In this document: positions 1-9,845 of the stretch, in pieces
How positions within the stretch are numbered: position 1 is the first letter of the stretch
Layout of the letters: every line of letters starts with the position of its first letter
Assembly (NCBI GenBank): GCA_028818705.1
Contig: JAPPNJ010000074.1
Span: forward strand, 22,176-86,175
DNA from: Candidatus Poribacteria bacterium
GTDB lineage: Bacteria > Poribacteria > WGA-4E > WGA-3G
Length of the DNA stretch: 64,000 nucleotides
Reading direction: 5' to 3'
Made by a program: the position numbers and the translations under genes
Notes under the pieces: model-generated
Seen by the model: the letters and a program-made list of their open reading frames with translations, nothing else
Database searches by the model: none
What the model was told of the DNA's origin: nothing

Positions 1-2041
1 ACCCACCCTCTACCTTATGATAAGGCGTCTCTATAAATCCATAAGGGTTTATTCGTCCATAGCAAGCAAGCGAAACGATCAGTCCAATCGAAGGACCTTC
101 AGGCGTTTCTAAGGGGCAAACACGTCCATAGTGTGTACGATGCACATCTCGGACAGCCGCAGTTGCCCTATCGCGATGAAGTCCACCCGGACCAATCGCC
201 GAGATACGGCGTTTGTGCGTTAGTTCATCGAGGGGATTAATTTGCTGCATGAACTGCGACAACTGATTTGAACCGAAGAATTCACGGAGCGCCATCATCA
301 ACGGTTTCGGATTGACAAGCGTAGATGGTACAATTTTATCAATATCGTTGGTAGTACTCAATCGCTCCCGCGTTGTCCTGCGAATCTGAAATAGACCCAT
401 CCTGAACTGGTTTTCAAGGAGCTCACCGATAACACGCACACGCCTGTTACCGAGATGGTCAAGATCGTCTTTGGGCGCAAAACCGTTATGTACATTAAGA
501 AGATGTGCAATTGTGGAAGCAATATCTTCAGGCCGCAGCGTGCGAAGTGTCTCTTCTGGCGTTTCTCCATAAATCGGCATATTCCCGAATTTCTGGTTAA
601 GTTTGTATCGCCCAACTATGCCTAAATCATACCGATGCGGATCAAAAAGCAGCCATGAAAGATGTTTGCGCGCATTTTCCACATTTGCGGGATCTCCAGG
701 TCTCAGTGTTCTAAAAATCTCAAGCAGCGCTGCATCTTGCAAATCGTGCTGATCGGAGTAATCCGCTTGTCGATCGCGTTCTAAGGTGTTACGTAAAAAC
801 CGGATATCTTGGCAATCCTTTTCATCCAGCACAGTGAGTGCTTCAACATCAGATTCCTGGAGACGTTCCAATTCGGCTTGCGTCAGTAACGTATTCGCTG
901 TGAGGAGTACTTCACCGGTTTCTTGATGGACCACATCTTCAGCACACACTCTACTTTGACTATCTTCAGGCACAAACTGTTCAACTGTAAACGTCTTTTT
1001 GCCATAGCGAGCAAGTGCTTCTTCATACTCAGAATTCGTTAGTATTTGCCCGATAGTAAACTCACAACCACTGTTATGCGTATCAATGACGCGTTGGAGA
1101 AGCTCGGTTTCAAAACCCTTCCACTTCCTGCGGAAGCTGGTGCGTTCTTTGGACGTAATTTCTTGCTCGACTTCCAGTGGACAATCCTTATCCGTTACTG
1201 TAGTAACGCGATAATGCTTCTCCGTCTCAATCTCCGGATAATCCTTCTTTGCCTGCCGAAATTCCGCAGCATTCAACAAGTCTCCGGTTTTAATCTGCTT
1301 TGCTGGCGCCTCAACGCCGGTGACACGCCATCCAGCAAGCACAAGCCTTTCCGTCTTTGCATAGAGTTTCAGAATATCTGCGTCAGACTGCCAACCGAGT
1401 CCACGAAGTAGCACAGTGGCAGGTAATTTTTTCTTTTTATCAATACGAACATAGATTTGATCTTTTGCGTCAACTTCAAATTCAACCCACGCGCCTCGAT
1501 AGGGGATGATCTGAGCAGTCGGCGTGCGGCGTCCTGTTGGCAAGGCTTTCTCAAGAAAAATTGCGCCTGGGGACCGATGCAGCTGGCTGACGATTACACG
1601 TTCACTGCCATTGACAATGAAACTACCATTTTCAGTCATTAGGGGGACTTCGCCGAGATAGACATCGGATTCACGGATATCCACAACATGTGGCTCATCG
1701 GCATCTGGGTCTGCCTCGCGTAGGACCAACATAATCCGTGCGGTGAGCGATACTTGATAGGTTACACCGCGCGCAACGCACTCCTGCAGCGTATATTTTG
1801 GAGTGCCGAGGCTATAACTGACAAACTCAAGGCTGTTGACATCCGAAAAGTCGCGAATCGGAAAGACTTCTTTAAATACGGCTTGAAGGCCTATATCTAT
1901 ACGTTCATTGGGAGGAACATCTCGTTGTAGAAATGCATCATACGAGAGTCCTTGGGTTTCTATTAGATTTGGGAGTGGAATGCTAACTTGGGTCCTGGCG
2001 AAAGACAGTCTCGTATTTTTCTGGCTTGGCTTTTTGTTCAC
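1..2041 (-). CDS. rpoB: DNA-directed RNA polymerase subunit beta (RpoB), N-terminal part, cut by the window edge
   Basis: Translation of the complement gives about 680 residues of the beta subunit, which forms one pincer and much of the active centre of RNA polymerase. Visible landmarks are the N-terminal lobes, the rifampicin region with FFGSNQLSQFMQQINPLDEL then THKRRISAIGPGGL, and RVCPLETPEGPSIGL near the cut. I chose the GTG start at 2041 because AGGGAG lies 10 nt upstream; an in-frame ATG at 2080 lacks a Shine-Dalgarno sequence. The rifampicin-region residue equivalent to E. coli Asp516 is residue 599 here, so the N-terminal region is longer than in E. coli. At that position it is Gln. 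The gene is not preceded by rplJ/rplL as in most bacteria; it starts its own transcript from a consensus promoter. The ORF has no stop inside the window. Confidence 0.97.
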   Translation of the reverse strand, partial: MNKKPSQKNTRLSFARTQVSIPLPNLIETQGLSYDAFLQRDVPPNERIDIGLQAVFKEVFPIRDFSDVNSLEFVSYSLGTPKYTLQECVARGVTYQVSLTARIMLVLREADPDADEPHVVDIRESDVYLGEVPLMTENGSFIVNGSERVIVSQLHRSPGAIFLEKALPTGRRTPTAQIIPYRGAWVEFEVDAKDQIYVRIDKKKKLPATVLLRGLGWQSDADILKLYAKTERLVLAGWRVTGVEAPAKQIKTGDLLNAAEFRQAKKDYPEIETEKHYRVTTVTDKDCPLEVEQEITSKERTSFRRKWKGFETELLQRVIDTHNSGCEFTIGQILTNSEYEEALARYGKKTFTVEQFVPEDSQSRVCAEDVVHQETGEVLLTANTLLTQAELERLQESDVEALTVLDEKDCQDIRFLRNTLERDRQADYSDQHDLQDAALLEIFRTLRPGDPANVENARKHLSWLLFDPHRYDLGIVGRYKLNQKFGNMPIYGETPEETLRTLRPEDIASTIAHLLNVHNGFAPKDDLDHLGNRRVRVIGELLENQFRMGLFQIRRTTRERLSTTNDIDKIVPSTLVNPKPLMMALREFFGSNQLSQFMQQINPLDELTHKRRISAIGPGGLHRDRATAAVRDVHRTHYGRVCPLETPEGPSIGLIVSLACYGRINPYGFIETPYHKVEGG

Positions 2042-2156
2042 TGAATGGAGTCTCCCTATTTGGCGGTGGTTACGCAGCATATAACTTGACTTTTGAAAAA
2101 GCCCGCTTCGCTAGCTGCTTTTTCCGTCTGAATATGGTGACATAGCATAACAGAAT

Positions 2157-2185
2157 ATTATACATTATAATTCAGAAAATGTCAA
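2157..2185 (-). promoter_or_regulatory. Consensus sigma-70-type promoter of rpoB
   Basis: On the minus strand the sequence reads TTGACA, a 17-nt spacer and TATAAT, a perfect match to the housekeeping consensus, about 110 nt upstream of the chosen rpoB start. It implies that rpoB starts a transcription unit here. Confidence 0.8.
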
Positions 2186-2282
2186 GAAAAAACGAAGAAA
2201 TATATAAGTTTTTTTACATTTCCAGACAACAGTGTGTGATATATGGCTTTAAATCTCAATTTTAGACAGGGACAATCAAACA

Positions 2283-2311
2283 TTGACACGTTAAAAACCG
2301 TCTGGTATACT
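2283..2311 (+). promoter_or_regulatory. Sigma-70-type promoter of the DUF4416 gene
   Basis: TTGACA, a 17-nt spacer and TATACT lie about 65 nt upstream of the ATG at 2378. It is divergent from the rpoB promoter with about 100 bp of AT-rich DNA between them. Confidence 0.8.
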
Positions 2312-2377
2312 CAATACACATAATCTATGGTAAACTGGCATGCGGAACGCGTTTCCAATTAGGCTACGGAGAACAAC

Positions 2378-2926
2378 ATGGGAACAATCACAATACCACA
2401 ACCTGTCAAAGCTATCATTGGTGTGCTGACCCCTGAACCGTGTCTCCTGCCAACTGTTTATACCGAACTGACACACCGTCTGGGTCCGATCGACTTCGCA
2501 AGCGAATTGCTACCTTTCACAAACACGACTTATTACGAGAACGAGATGGGACCAGGTATCCAAAGACAATTCATTAGTTTTGAAAGGCTCATTGATGGAG
2601 GCACACTGGTAGAAATGAAGCTATTTACCAATAAAGTAGAACAGGCTTTTAGAATAAAAAAGTCCGATGGAGAGGCACGACGTGTCAACTTAGATGCAGG
2701 CTACCTCTGCATGGCAAAACTGGTGCTTGCATCAACGAAGGACAATGCACACCGCATTTATCTTCGTGATGGCATCTATGCCGAAATTACACTCCGCTTC
2801 TACCGCAAAACATTTCAACCGTGGGAGTGGAGTTATCCTGACTATCGCTTGCCAACATATATCGCTATTTTTAACCAAATTCGGAAAATTTATAGGAACC
2901 AATTAGAAAATGCAGAAACTTCTTAA
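2378..2926 (+). CDS. DUF4416 family protein
   Basis: A 182-residue protein matching my recollection of the DUF4416 family: PVKAIIGVLTPEP at the start, FASELLPFTNTTYYENEMG, FISFERLIDGG, then RRVNLDAGYLCMAKLVLAST and the downstream HRIYLRDGIYAEITL and WSYPDYR segments. No signal peptide or membrane segment is seen, so it should be cytoplasmic. The biochemical function of the family is not established; it is widespread in deep-branching and delta-proteobacterial genomes. The ATG at 2378 follows ACGGAGAAC. Its last 17 nt overlap the start of the P1-family peptidase gene, so the two are probably translationally coupled, driven by the promoter at 2283. Confidence 0.85.
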   Translation: MGTITIPQPVKAIIGVLTPEPCLLPTVYTELTHRLGPIDFASELLPFTNTTYYENEMGPGIQRQFISFERLIDGGTLVEMKLFTNKVEQAFRIKKSDGEARRVNLDAGYLCMAKLVLASTKDNAHRIYLRDGIYAEITLRFYRKTFQPWEWSYPDYRLPTYIAIFNQIRKIYRNQLENAETS

Positions 2927-4091
2927 AAAAACACGAGATATTAGATTCCCGCCCAACCTGAAAACGCTCATTCTTGTCGTTCTCACAGGTGTTTTCTTGG
3001 CATACTCTATATGTCAGGTAAATGCCGAATCCACAGACCCAGATACTCGAGCACGCGCACGCGACATCGGCATCAAGATTGGAAGTCTCCCTACAGGTTT
3101 ATATAATGCTATCACGGACGTAAGCGGCGTGAAAGTGGGACACGTTACCCTGAACGCAGGTGATTCAATTCGTACCGGCGTTACCGCTGTTCTTCCGAGT
3201 GATGACATCTGGACAGCACGGTTGTTCGGGGCAGCGCACACCATCCACGGCAACGGTGAAGCAACCGGTATCGCCCGTATAAACCAAGCGGGGTGGATTG
3301 AATCTCCGATTTTACTCACAAACACCCTTAGTGTAGGAGCGGTCAATGATGGTGTCGTCCGCTACATCGTGAAGCGATACCCAGACGATAATATTGTACT
3401 CCCGATTGTAGCAGAATGCTACGATGGCGGTTTGAACGACATTAGCGGTCTTCATGTGACAGCAGAAGACGCTATTGAAGCCATTGAAAATGCCACGAGC
3501 GGTCCAGTCGCTGAGGGATGTGTTGGTGGTGGTACCGGTATGCGGTGCTACGGATTTAAAGCTGGTATCGGCACTTCCTCCCGCGTTCTCCCCGAAGAAC
3601 GTGGCGGATGGACAGTCGGCGTCCTGGTTAACTCCAACGGCGGTCGCCGCTCTCAATTGCGCATTGATGGCGTTCCAGTCGGCAAAGCGATTACAGGTTC
3701 CCCACCAAAACTCGGCAGAGACGGATCCTTTATTATTATTATCGCGACAGACGCACCACTGACGCACCGCCAATTGAAACAGTTAGCAATACGTGCAACA
3801 CACGGACTTGCTCGGACAGGTACACCAAGTACTGATGGCAGTGGTGAATTCGTTATCGCGTTTTCTACCGCAAATATTTTTCCAAGCAGCACTGAAAGCG
3901 GCACTTTCCAAATCCAGATGTCGGTTAACTGGAGATTGAGTTCGCTCTTTCAAGCTGTCGTTGAAGCAACAGAGGAAGCCGTTGTCAATTCAATGACAAT
4001 GGCAACAACAACAACAGGCATCAATGATAGGACAATGTACGCGATTCCTTTGGCAGCACTGCAACAAGTAATGAAAGCACACGGACGTTGA
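2910..4091 (+). CDS. P1 family (S58, DmpA-like) aminopeptidase, exported
   Basis: A 393-residue member of the DmpA/L-aminopeptidase-D-esterase family, Ntn-hydrolase-like enzymes that self-cleave to expose a nucleophile and remove N-terminal residues from peptides or amides. Family landmarks are GLYNAITDVSGVKVGHVT (about 63-80), the internal TGVTAVLPS, ILLTNTLSVGAVNDG, GCVGGGTGMRCYGFKAGIG and the cleavage region VGVLVNSNGG, where Ser242 is the likely nucleophile. The first 40 residues contain a hydrophobic segment ending in NA-E, a plausible signal peptide, so the enzyme probably acts outside the cytoplasm. It overlaps the upstream DUF4416 gene by 17 nt and converges on fusA, from which it is separated by only 7 nt. 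Confidence 0.9.
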   Translation: MQKLLKKTRDIRFPPNLKTLILVVLTGVFLAYSICQVNAESTDPDTRARARDIGIKIGSLPTGLYNAITDVSGVKVGHVTLNAGDSIRTGVTAVLPSDDIWTARLFGAAHTIHGNGEATGIARINQAGWIESPILLTNTLSVGAVNDGVVRYIVKRYPDDNIVLPIVAECYDGGLNDISGLHVTAEDAIEAIENATSGPVAEGCVGGGTGMRCYGFKAGIGTSSRVLPEERGGWTVGVLVNSNGGRRSQLRIDGVPVGKAITGSPPKLGRDGSFIIIIATDAPLTHRQLKQLAIRATHGLARTGTPSTDGSGEFVIAFSTANIFPSSTESGTFQIQMSVNWRLSSLFQAVVEATEEAVVNSMTMATTTTGINDRTMYAIPLAALQQVMKAHGR

Positions 4092-4098
4092 ACTTTGC

Positions 4099-6228
4099 CT
4101 AAGCCGAGATAACCCGGTTAGCACCAGGGGCAAGAGATTCTGGGACAACTTCGTAATGTGAAAATTCCAATGTGAAAGCACCACGTCCCTGCGTCATTGA
4201 ACGAAGCTGGGTTGTGTATTGAAATGTTTCTGACAAGGGTATAAAGGCATTGATGGCGGTGATGGATCCATCTTGTGTCGTACTCTCATTAATCTGAGCG
4301 CGGCGTGCGTTTAGGTCTCCGATGACTTTGCCAACATGCTCGTCAGGAACAGTGATATGTATTCGCATAATCGGTTCCAAGAGCAAAGGATTCGCCTTTC
4401 TGACCGCACTTTCAAATGCAAGGACTGCCGCCGCTTCAAAGGCTATCTCTGAGGAATCGGTCGGATGATAAGAGCCACCCGTGACCGTCACCTTCACATC
4501 CTGCATCGGATACCCGATGCGAGGTCCTGTTCCCATCGCGCCTGCCAGTGCCTTCTCAATGGACACTATGTATTGTCGCGGAATTAGTGTTTCATCCGTC
4601 TTATCCTCAAACTGAAATCCGACGCCGCGCTCTAACGGCTCGACGGTGAGTAGCACGTCCCCGTAGATGCCTTCCTCGTCCGTCTTATAGATGTGTGTTC
4701 CGCGCGCCTCTGCGACAGTGCTGATAGTTTCCCGATACGCCACCTGAAGTTTGCTAACCCGAGCCTTAACGCCGAATTCACGGATCATCCTATCTGTCAA
4801 AATCTCCAGATGAAGTTCGCCCATTCCTGAAATAATCCGTTGCCCGGTCTCCTTATCAATGCCCACTGTGAACGTCGGATCTTCGTCCATCAACTTTTCG
4901 AGCGTCTCCTCCAATGCGTCTGTATCACTCGCACGTTCAGGCTCAATAGCAATAGAGATAACCGGATCTGGAAACGTGATTGATTCCAACAGAATTGGAT
5001 CACTTTCATCGGCAACTGTATCTCCAGTTTTCGTATGCTTAAGTCCAACAAGGGCAACAATGTCCCCAGCGTAAGCTGCGTCAGATACCCCCTCTTTATT
5101 CGCATGCATCTGCAAAATACGATTGACCCGTTCTCGTTTCCCAGAACGTACATTATAAACAACTTCCCCGCGCTTAAGTGTGCCTGAATAGATACGACAG
5201 TAAACAAGTTTATCTACTGTCGGATGGCTCGCCACTTTAAATGCCAAAGCTGACAATGGAGCAGTATCATCTGCTGTCCGCGTTACTTTATCTTCTTGAG
5301 TAGATATATCACCTGTGGATTTAGAACGTATAGTACCAGAGGTAGGATGTGGTCCTGTCCCTTCGACAGGTGGAACATCAGCAGGCGAAGGTAAAAAATC
5401 AATCACCGCATCAAGCAGTGGTTGAACACCTTGGTTCTTTAAAGAACTTCCACATAGGACAGGGACTAATGTACGACGTAACGTCGATGCACGAAGGCAC
5501 GCCAAAAGTTCAGCACGCGTTATCTCTTCACCGTTTAGATACTTTTCAAGCAACGTATCATCTTCAACGGCGATACTCTCAAAGAGACTTTCTCGCGCCT
5601 GTGCCATTTCATCTTGAACTTCAGGCGGAATTTCTGCTTCCGTATACGTCTGCCCAAGGTCGGTCCCATCCCAACGCATTACTTTCTGCGTCACCAGATC
5701 AACAATACCCGTAAAATCGGCACCTTCGCCGATCGGCAATTGGAGTGGCAGCGGATCCACCCCTAATCGCTCTTTCATCATCTCCAGAACACGAGCGAAA
5801 TTCGCACCAACCCTATCCATCTTATTAACAAAAACGATGCGTGGCACATTGTAACGATCGGCTTGATGCCAGACGGTTTCTGACTGTGGTTCTACCCCAC
5901 CTACAGCACAAAAAAGCGCAATAGCACCGTCCAAAACCCGCAACGAACGCTCCACCTCTACGGTGAAATCTACATGTCCGGGCGTGTCAATGAGGTGAAT
6001 CGCGTGTTCACGCCAGAAACAGGTGGTAGCGGCGGCGGTGATCGTTACACCGCGTTCGCGTTCCTGCACCATCCAATCCATCTCAGCAGTGCCATCATCT
6101 ACGGCACCAATCTTATGTTTTTTGCCGGTGTAAAAGAGGATCCGTTCAGTTGTAGTAGTCTTGCCAGCATCAATGTGCGCTGCAATGCCGATGTTGCGAA
6201 CGTTTTCAATCGGATATTCGCGTGCCAT
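4099..6228 (-). CDS. fusA: Elongation factor G
   Basis: A 709-residue translational GTPase that moves tRNA and mRNA through the ribosome. G motifs are AHIDAGKTT (17-25), [22 protein letters not shown] and NKMD. Domains II to V follow, with GMGELHLEI and the C-terminal FEFSHYE-type segment (here [13 protein letters not shown]). Between the G domain and domain II there is a short low-similarity insert of about 30 residues (around 290-320), slightly longer than in E. coli. The start is preceded by AAAGGAAGAG. The gene is not in a str operon with rpsL, rpsG or tuf. It lies 21 nt downstream of a dehydrogenase gene on the same strand, so it may be read from that promoter. A second EF-G elsewhere in the genome is possible. 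Confidence 0.96.
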   Translation of the reverse strand: MAREYPIENVRNIGIAAHIDAGKTTTTERILFYTGKKHKIGAVDDGTAEMDWMVQERERGVTITAAATTCFWREHAIHLIDTPGHVDFTVEVERSLRVLDGAIALFCAVGGVEPQSETVWHQADRYNVPRIVFVNKMDRVGANFARVLEMMKERLGVDPLPLQLPIGEGADFTGIVDLVTQKVMRWDGTDLGQTYTEAEIPPEVQDEMAQARESLFESIAVEDDTLLEKYLNGEEITRAELLACLRASTLRRTLVPVLCGSSLKNQGVQPLLDAVIDFLPSPADVPPVEGTGPHPTSGTIRSKSTGDISTQEDKVTRTADDTAPLSALAFKVASHPTVDKLVYCRIYSGTLKRGEVVYNVRSGKRERVNRILQMHANKEGVSDAAYAGDIVALVGLKHTKTGDTVADESDPILLESITFPDPVISIAIEPERASDTDALEETLEKLMDEDPTFTVGIDKETGQRIISGMGELHLEILTDRMIREFGVKARVSKLQVAYRETISTVAEARGTHIYKTDEEGIYGDVLLTVEPLERGVGFQFEDKTDETLIPRQYIVSIEKALAGAMGTGPRIGYPMQDVKVTVTGGSYHPTDSSEIAFEAAAVLAFESAVRKANPLLLEPIMRIHITVPDEHVGKVIGDLNARRAQINESTTQDGSITAINAFIPLSETFQYTTQLRSMTQGRGAFTLEFSHYEVVPESLAPGANRVISA

Positions 6229-6249
6229 CTCTTCCTTTCAATCCCGTGC

Positions 6250-7248
6250 CTACATGTTGTTCCACTGAAGAATAACACCAAGTAAGCCAGGATTCCATTC
6301 CATGAGCAGTTGATATGCCTTTGGTGCGTCTTCTCCGAGAACGCGATGACTAATCAACGGGGCAACATTAAACCGTCTTTGCGCGATGAGCGATAATAGC
6401 AACAGACTATCGTCTTCAAGGGTCCAGAAATTGGGTGAAGATTCTTGGCGGGGGCGAATCGCATTGTGGGCACCATAAAGGATAAGTCCCTTCTTATGCA
6501 CATCACGATAGAAGTTCACATTCGGAGTTTCGCCACGCGTGCTTGCCAGTAATATCACTCGCGCACCCCAGCCCGCAGCATCTAAAGCGGTGCTAACTGC
6601 GTCTGGGTGTCCCGTTGCTTCAATAACAACTGCCGGTCCATCACCTTTAGTCGCCTCACTTAACTGTTTGGAGAAATTAGCATCTTCAGGATTAAGCGTA
6701 TAGTCTGCGCCCAGACCCGTAGAAATTTCAAGACGGCTATCGGTGAGGTCTGCGGCAATCAATGGCATTGCGCCACTCAACTTCGAGAGTTGTATCGATA
6801 ACAAACCAATAAGTCCCTGTCCCAAAACTAACGCTGCTTCACCCAATTCAATCTTTGCCTTGCGAACACCCTGCAAGGCGATCGCACCGAGATTAAAAAA
6901 GACAGCCTCTTCGGCTGGAACACCGGCAGAAGGCACCTTCAGCAAGCGATTCGGTGATACTATAAAGTGGCTGGTATGTCCCTGTGTTGAAGCGACACGT
7001 TCACCAACCTTGCAGTCTGTGACTGCCTTCCCAACTTCTATGACTGTACCGATGTTGCTGTAACCCGGGCGGGACGGGTACCGTCCTTGTGCATTCGGAA
7101 GTCCCAACAAAAAGGCGCGCTCTGTACCCGGACTGATGAGCGTGCACTCCGTCGCGACGAGTACTTCATCATCTCCGAGAGGTGGCAACATCCACGTTTC
7201 AATATCAACTTTCGCACGACTCGGCCAAACAACCCGTTGTGCTTTCAT
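6250..7248 (-). CDS. Zinc-dependent-type medium-chain dehydrogenase/reductase
   Basis: MDR-superfamily oxidoreductase, 332 residues from the preferred ATG at 7248 (an upstream in-frame start at 7314 would add 22 residues lying within the promoter region). An N-terminal GroES-like domain contains SPGTERAFLLG in place of the usual catalytic-zinc cysteine, followed by GYSNIGTVIEVGKAV. The Rossmann fold has ALVLGQGLIGLLSIQL and the C-terminal part is hydrophobic. The SPGTE pattern is seen in the BchC-like and inositol-dehydrogenase-like branches, so the substrate is probably a sugar or polyol, but I cannot name it. An inverted repeat and promoter lie directly upstream; fusA follows 21 nt downstream. 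Confidence 0.8.
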   Translation of the reverse strand: MKAQRVVWPSRAKVDIETWMLPPLGDDEVLVATECTLISPGTERAFLLGLPNAQGRYPSRPGYSNIGTVIEVGKAVTDCKVGERVASTQGHTSHFIVSPNRLLKVPSAGVPAEEAVFFNLGAIALQGVRKAKIELGEAALVLGQGLIGLLSIQLSKLSGAMPLIAADLTDSRLEISTGLGADYTLNPEDANFSKQLSEATKGDGPAVVIEATGHPDAVSTALDAAGWGARVILLASTRGETPNVNFYRDVHKKGLILYGAHNAIRPRQESSPNFWTLEDDSLLLLSLIAQRRFNVAPLISHRVLGEDAPKAYQLLMEWNPGLLGVILQWNNM

Positions 7249-7278
7249 CCGCAACCTGAACCTCTGATTTATAATAAA

Positions 7279-7325
7279 GGATAGTTGTTTTCGAGCAGTG
7301 TAGCACGAAAACAACTATCCGTCAA
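7279..7325 (-). promoter_or_regulatory. Promoter overlapped by a 15-bp perfect inverted repeat
   Basis: On the plus strand GGATAGTTGTTTTCG (7279-7293) and its exact reverse complement (7306-7320) flank a 12-nt loop. Read on the minus strand, TTGACG (7325-7320), a 17-nt spacer and TACACT (7302-7297) form a promoter whose spacer is one arm of the repeat. It could be an operator for the dehydrogenase gene or a hairpin terminator for degP, whose stop is 53 nt upstream. Confidence 0.55.
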
Positions 7326-7372
7326 GCGTTAATCGGCGAATGAAATGATAAAGTTAGTGTTCTTTACATTAA

Positions 7373-8932
7373 TTATCGGTCTGATGTTGAAACTTTCACT
7401 GTAACATAACCACCACCGCGGCCATCTGGCGATTTGACATAGAGGAGAACCTTCTCTTTATTCTCCTTCTTCAGTTTCGCGACGAGTTTGGAATATGTTT
7501 CAAGATTGTCAACCGGCATCCATTCCATTTCTTGAATGAGATATCCGGGTCTGATGCCTTCCTTTTCAGCATCACCACCCTCTGCGACCTCTGTGACAAC
7601 CACACCTGATTCGTCTGAAGCGTATCCATAACGCTCAGCAACTTCTGGCGTCAGATTTCGAACGCGAATACCTGCGAACAACTCCTCTGATTCCGTGCGA
7701 AACGTTCTTTGTTCAGATCTACCAACGACTTCTGCGGTTCGTTCTGCCAATTTAACAGTGAGCTCCTTTTCTTGATTTCCGCCTCGAAGTACTGTTAACT
7801 TGACAGATTTGCCCACTTTTGTGCCAGCAACAGTGTGCATCATATGCTGTACGTCTTGAACCGTTTTGCCGTCAAATTCAAGAATAATATCACGAGGTTG
7901 GATTCCAGCTTTTTCGGCAGGGCTATCATTAATAACTCTATGAACAACAACACCGCGTGGGGACTCAAAGTGTAGTTCATCTGCTAAATTATGATCCACT
8001 GCGCCCATATAAACACCGAGCCAACCGCGAACAACTTTTCCCTTTTCAATGAGATCTGGCATAAGTTGCTGCACCATGTTACTCGGAATAGCAAAGCCGA
8101 GACCGATATTCCCCATGGAAATGCCCCCCGTGGTAATCAGCGTATTAATACCGATTAATTCGCCGCGAATGTTAACAAGCGCTCCACCACTGTTCCCTCG
8201 GTTAATTGGGGCATCTGTCTGAATGAAATCACTGTACCTAATTCTACCGCTGAACTCATCTCTGCCTTTCGCACTAACGATACCGCGTGTCACACTCTGA
8301 GAAAAGCCAAGTGGCGACCCGATTGCAATAACCCATTCACCCACCTCAAGGGCGTCCGAATCACCGAATTGTAGGGAAGGTAGATCATTTTCATCAATTT
8401 TGATGAGTGCGATATCACTACCACCACCATTACGTTCTGCGGGGTCGCTCCCGACTAATTCCGCCTCATACTTGCGACCATTTGCTAAGATAACAGTAAT
8501 GTCATCAGCACCATCAATGACGTGATTGTTCGTTAAAATATAACCGTCTTCACGGACAATCACGCCAGAGCCAAGACCCGTGACGGGTTCGGGTTGCGTC
8601 TGTGGATTAGATTCAGGACCGAAGAAGAATCTGTAGAAGTCGTCGCCAAAAGGGTTACTCGGCTGTTGACTGTTAGTTCGTTGTGTTTTCGTTGTAACTT
8701 GCACAACAGCAGGACGCGTCCGCGTTACTAAATCAATAAACGCTCGATTCGCGCGATCCAAATGCTGAAAATCTTCTGATGTTTGTAGTGTGTCATTCGT
8801 CTGCCCGACGGCAGTTTGCAGCGTAAATTCATCTGTACCCCGTTCGATAACAATTCCCGCTACGACGATGAATGCTGCCAAAATCAAAAATACCCGGACA
8901 GGGTTGCGCAGTGTGGTTCTGAGCTTAGACAT
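7373..8932 (-). CDS. degP: Do-like periplasmic serine protease (DegP/HtrA family)
   Basis: A 519-residue HtrA-type protease/chaperone for misfolded envelope proteins. A hydrophobic segment at 13-29 serves as signal peptide or anchor. The chymotrypsin-fold domain shows the triad His137 (LTNNHVIDGADD), Asp173 (GSDIALIKID) and Ser248 (NRGNSGGALVN). Two PDZ domains follow, the first around 300-390 (GWLGVYMG, SPAEKAGIQPRDIILEFDG) and the second around 415-510 with a degenerate binding loop. A small ERNGGG insertion sits before the catalytic Asp. The start ATG follows AGGAGG with good spacing. It appears to be transcribed alone. Confidence 0.95.
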   Translation of the reverse strand: MSKLRTTLRNPVRVFLILAAFIVVAGIVIERGTDEFTLQTAVGQTNDTLQTSEDFQHLDRANRAFIDLVTRTRPAVVQVTTKTQRTNSQQPSNPFGDDFYRFFFGPESNPQTQPEPVTGLGSGVIVREDGYILTNNHVIDGADDITVILANGRKYEAELVGSDPAERNGGGSDIALIKIDENDLPSLQFGDSDALEVGEWVIAIGSPLGFSQSVTRGIVSAKGRDEFSGRIRYSDFIQTDAPINRGNSGGALVNIRGELIGINTLITTGGISMGNIGLGFAIPSNMVQQLMPDLIEKGKVVRGWLGVYMGAVDHNLADELHFESPRGVVVHRVINDSPAEKAGIQPRDIILEFDGKTVQDVQHMMHTVAGTKVGKSVKLTVLRGGNQEKELTVKLAERTAEVVGRSEQRTFRTESEELFAGIRVRNLTPEVAERYGYASDESGVVVTEVAEGGDAEKEGIRPGYLIQEMEWMPVDNLETYSKLVAKLKKENKEKVLLYVKSPDGRGGGYVTVKVSTSDR

Positions 8933-9109
8933 AAGATATACCTCCTGTGTAATTTAGTATTAGCTCCGATTTCTGGATGACCGAAACCATTTTTTAAATT
9001 ATTTTATGTTTACGTCCTAAAGACACACCTATTAGAAAATAAAGTTGCAAAAAAGTTTGAAAAAAATGGGTGTGTCTGAGAAATACATTTCTGGTAGGAC
9101 GCTATTTGT

Positions 9110-9460
9110 TTACTGACCTCGTGAAATCCGATCCACATGTTCTTGGACAACGTGCTCAGGACATAGCCGAATAAATAACCAAGCACCCGGCACAAGAATC
9201 ACAAAAGCACCAATAAAAAGATCGTCAATACGACCAAAAATCGGGATAAAATCGAAATCAAGAGGATTCACTAAGTAGGCAAAAGCAAATACAACCGCCA
9301 CCAATTCAGCAAGGATGAGAATCGCCTTCCGATAGATTGGAACGCGTTCGTCGCCAAACAGCCGCCACGCTAATCTGACAAAATTTGGGAAATGGAGAAG
9401 GAGCCGTAAAAATCGAAAGGGACCTCGACTTCTACCTCCGAAGAAAAAAGGGTTTATCAT
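9110..9460 (-). CDS. DUF1232/YkvA-like membrane protein
   Basis: A 116-residue protein whose core, AYLVNPLDFDFIPIFGRIDD, fits the DUF1232 (YkvA) signature of a hydrophobic helix followed by a P-x-D-x-x-P turn and a loop ending in a double Asp. Two hydrophobic segments (about 45-65 and 80-100) make it a likely inner-membrane protein. The function of the family is unknown. It points leftward toward degP with about 180 bp between, too far to assume an operon. Confidence 0.7.
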   Translation of the reverse strand: MINPFFFGGRSRGPFRFLRLLLHFPNFVRLAWRLFGDERVPIYRKAILILAELVAVVFAFAYLVNPLDFDFIPIFGRIDDLFIGAFVILVPGAWLFIRLCPEHVVQEHVDRISRGQ

Positions 9461-9845
9461 ACTTTAAAGTTTACCAAACCCATTTTTTAGATGCAAATCA
9501 ATTTTTGCAGAATTGCGCGACTACGAACCGTGCGGTTGGCTGGAATGCTAATTGTCCTCTGTTTCTATGTTAGATTCGATTTCACCTGTAATTGCCTTTT
9601 GTCAGGTGTTGGGTTTCACTGGTTTTTTTCGGTAACGGGCGTATTGATGGAGTGTCGGTTTTCTGTGAGATGTTATGGTTTGCGTATTATCCGTTCAACC
9701 CAACCTACACACTTAGGCAATTTTGACCTTTTGACCATAGGATGCTCTGTTATAGAGGAAAAACCGTAAAAGACACAAACGTTCTTGTGGCACAACCTAA
9801 CAGGTTATGCTACGAAAGAGCAATATGCGTCTGTCCTAAATTAAC
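9461..9845. other. Intergenic region without recognised features
   Basis: Between the DUF1232 gene and the promoter at 9846 I see no convincing gene, RNA or repeat. One open frame exists at 9491-9769, but it has no ribosome-binding site and no recognisable composition. Confidence 0.5.

Noticed and set aside
9491..9769. 92-codon open frame on the plus strand
   Set aside because: No ribosome-binding site, no recognised pattern and an odd residue composition.
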